Shown one piece after another: positions 5,092 through 5,157 of a stretch of DNA of 5,157 nt (position 1 is its first letter; each line of letters starts with the position of its first letter). A model generated the notes under the pieces. That model saw nothing but the letters and a program-made list of their open reading frames with translations. It did not search any database and had not been told where the DNA came from. The position numbers and the translations under genes are program-made. Source of the stretch: Deltaproteobacteria bacterium (GTDB lineage Bacteria > Desulfobacterota > Desulfobacteria > Desulfobacterales > ETH-SRB1); NCBI GenBank assembly GCA_019314185.1, contig JAFCZU010000251.1, positions 1 through 5,157 on the forward strand. Reading direction: 5' to 3'.

Positions 5092-5157
5092 AAATATTTA
5101 TGGAAGTATGATAAAGAAGGTAATACCCTTACCGTGTGGTTCTCAGATCCAAAAGAA
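5092..5157 (+). pseudogene. Start-less fragment of a small DUF2283-like protein, runs off the window
   Basis: The frame after a TAA at 5089-5091 reads KYLWKYDKEGNTLTVWFSDP, then KE at the last base of the window. The YDKEGNTLTVWF pattern resembles the N-terminus of small DUF2283-type proteins (about 60-90 aa), some of which sit beside toxin genes. There is no ATG, GTG or TTG before the conserved part, and an in-frame stop directly precedes it, so the 5' end appears lost at the palindrome junction. The match is from memory of the family pattern over only 22 residues. The 3' part lies outside the window. Confidence 0.4.

Overview
The window reads as an AT-rich accessory region of a Gram-negative bacterium. 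Deep-branching Deltaproteobacteria / Desulfobacterota would fit: that is inference from the style of the XRE regulator, the REP-associated (RAYT-type) Y1 transposases, the 'putative molybdenum carrier' SLOG fragment and the YDKEGNTLTVWF-type fragment. No 16S or core gene is present, so taxonomy is weak. It is best described as a mobile-element graveyard built around a few cargo genes.

Left part (1-1120, everything on the minus strand). Positions 1-107 look like the outer end of an IS21-type element carrying two copies of a 22-bp direct repeat. It cuts the 3' end off a secreted thermonuclease-like gene (97-510). Upstream of the nuclease, in the same open frame with no stop between them, lies the C-terminal part of a cpYpsA/'putative molybdenum carrier' SLOG protein (511-813). 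That fragment is itself cut off by the decayed C-terminus of a RAYT-type Y1 transposase (883-1118), which has an internal deletion and frameshift.

Middle part (1222-2691, plus strand). A small intact XRE-family regulator with a good ribosome binding site is followed after about 35-50 bp by a second, complete RAYT-type Y1 transposase. This one is bounded by a 19-bp imperfect inverted repeat. The transposase supplies the reference that allows the broken copy at 883-1118 to be recognised.

Right part (2797-4929, plus strand). Three closely spaced genes run in one direction: a 385-aa protein I cannot assign, a 220-aa protein I cannot assign, and the start of a CxxC/SHIIP zinc-binding, HNH-like protein. 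Gaps are 48 and 15 bp. They look like one transcription unit and are the most plausible 'unknown system' here (perhaps defence or toxin type, which is inference). The third gene is destroyed by insertion of an IS30-family element whose transposase C-terminus runs on the minus strand (4843-5055).

Right edge (5051-5157). The IS30 fragment stops at a perfect 10-bp-arm palindrome (5051-5076). After this comes an in-frame fragment, lacking a start codon, of a small DUF2283-like protein that runs off the window. At least four different transposon types or remnants lie within about 5 kb, and most cargo genes are truncated at element junctions.
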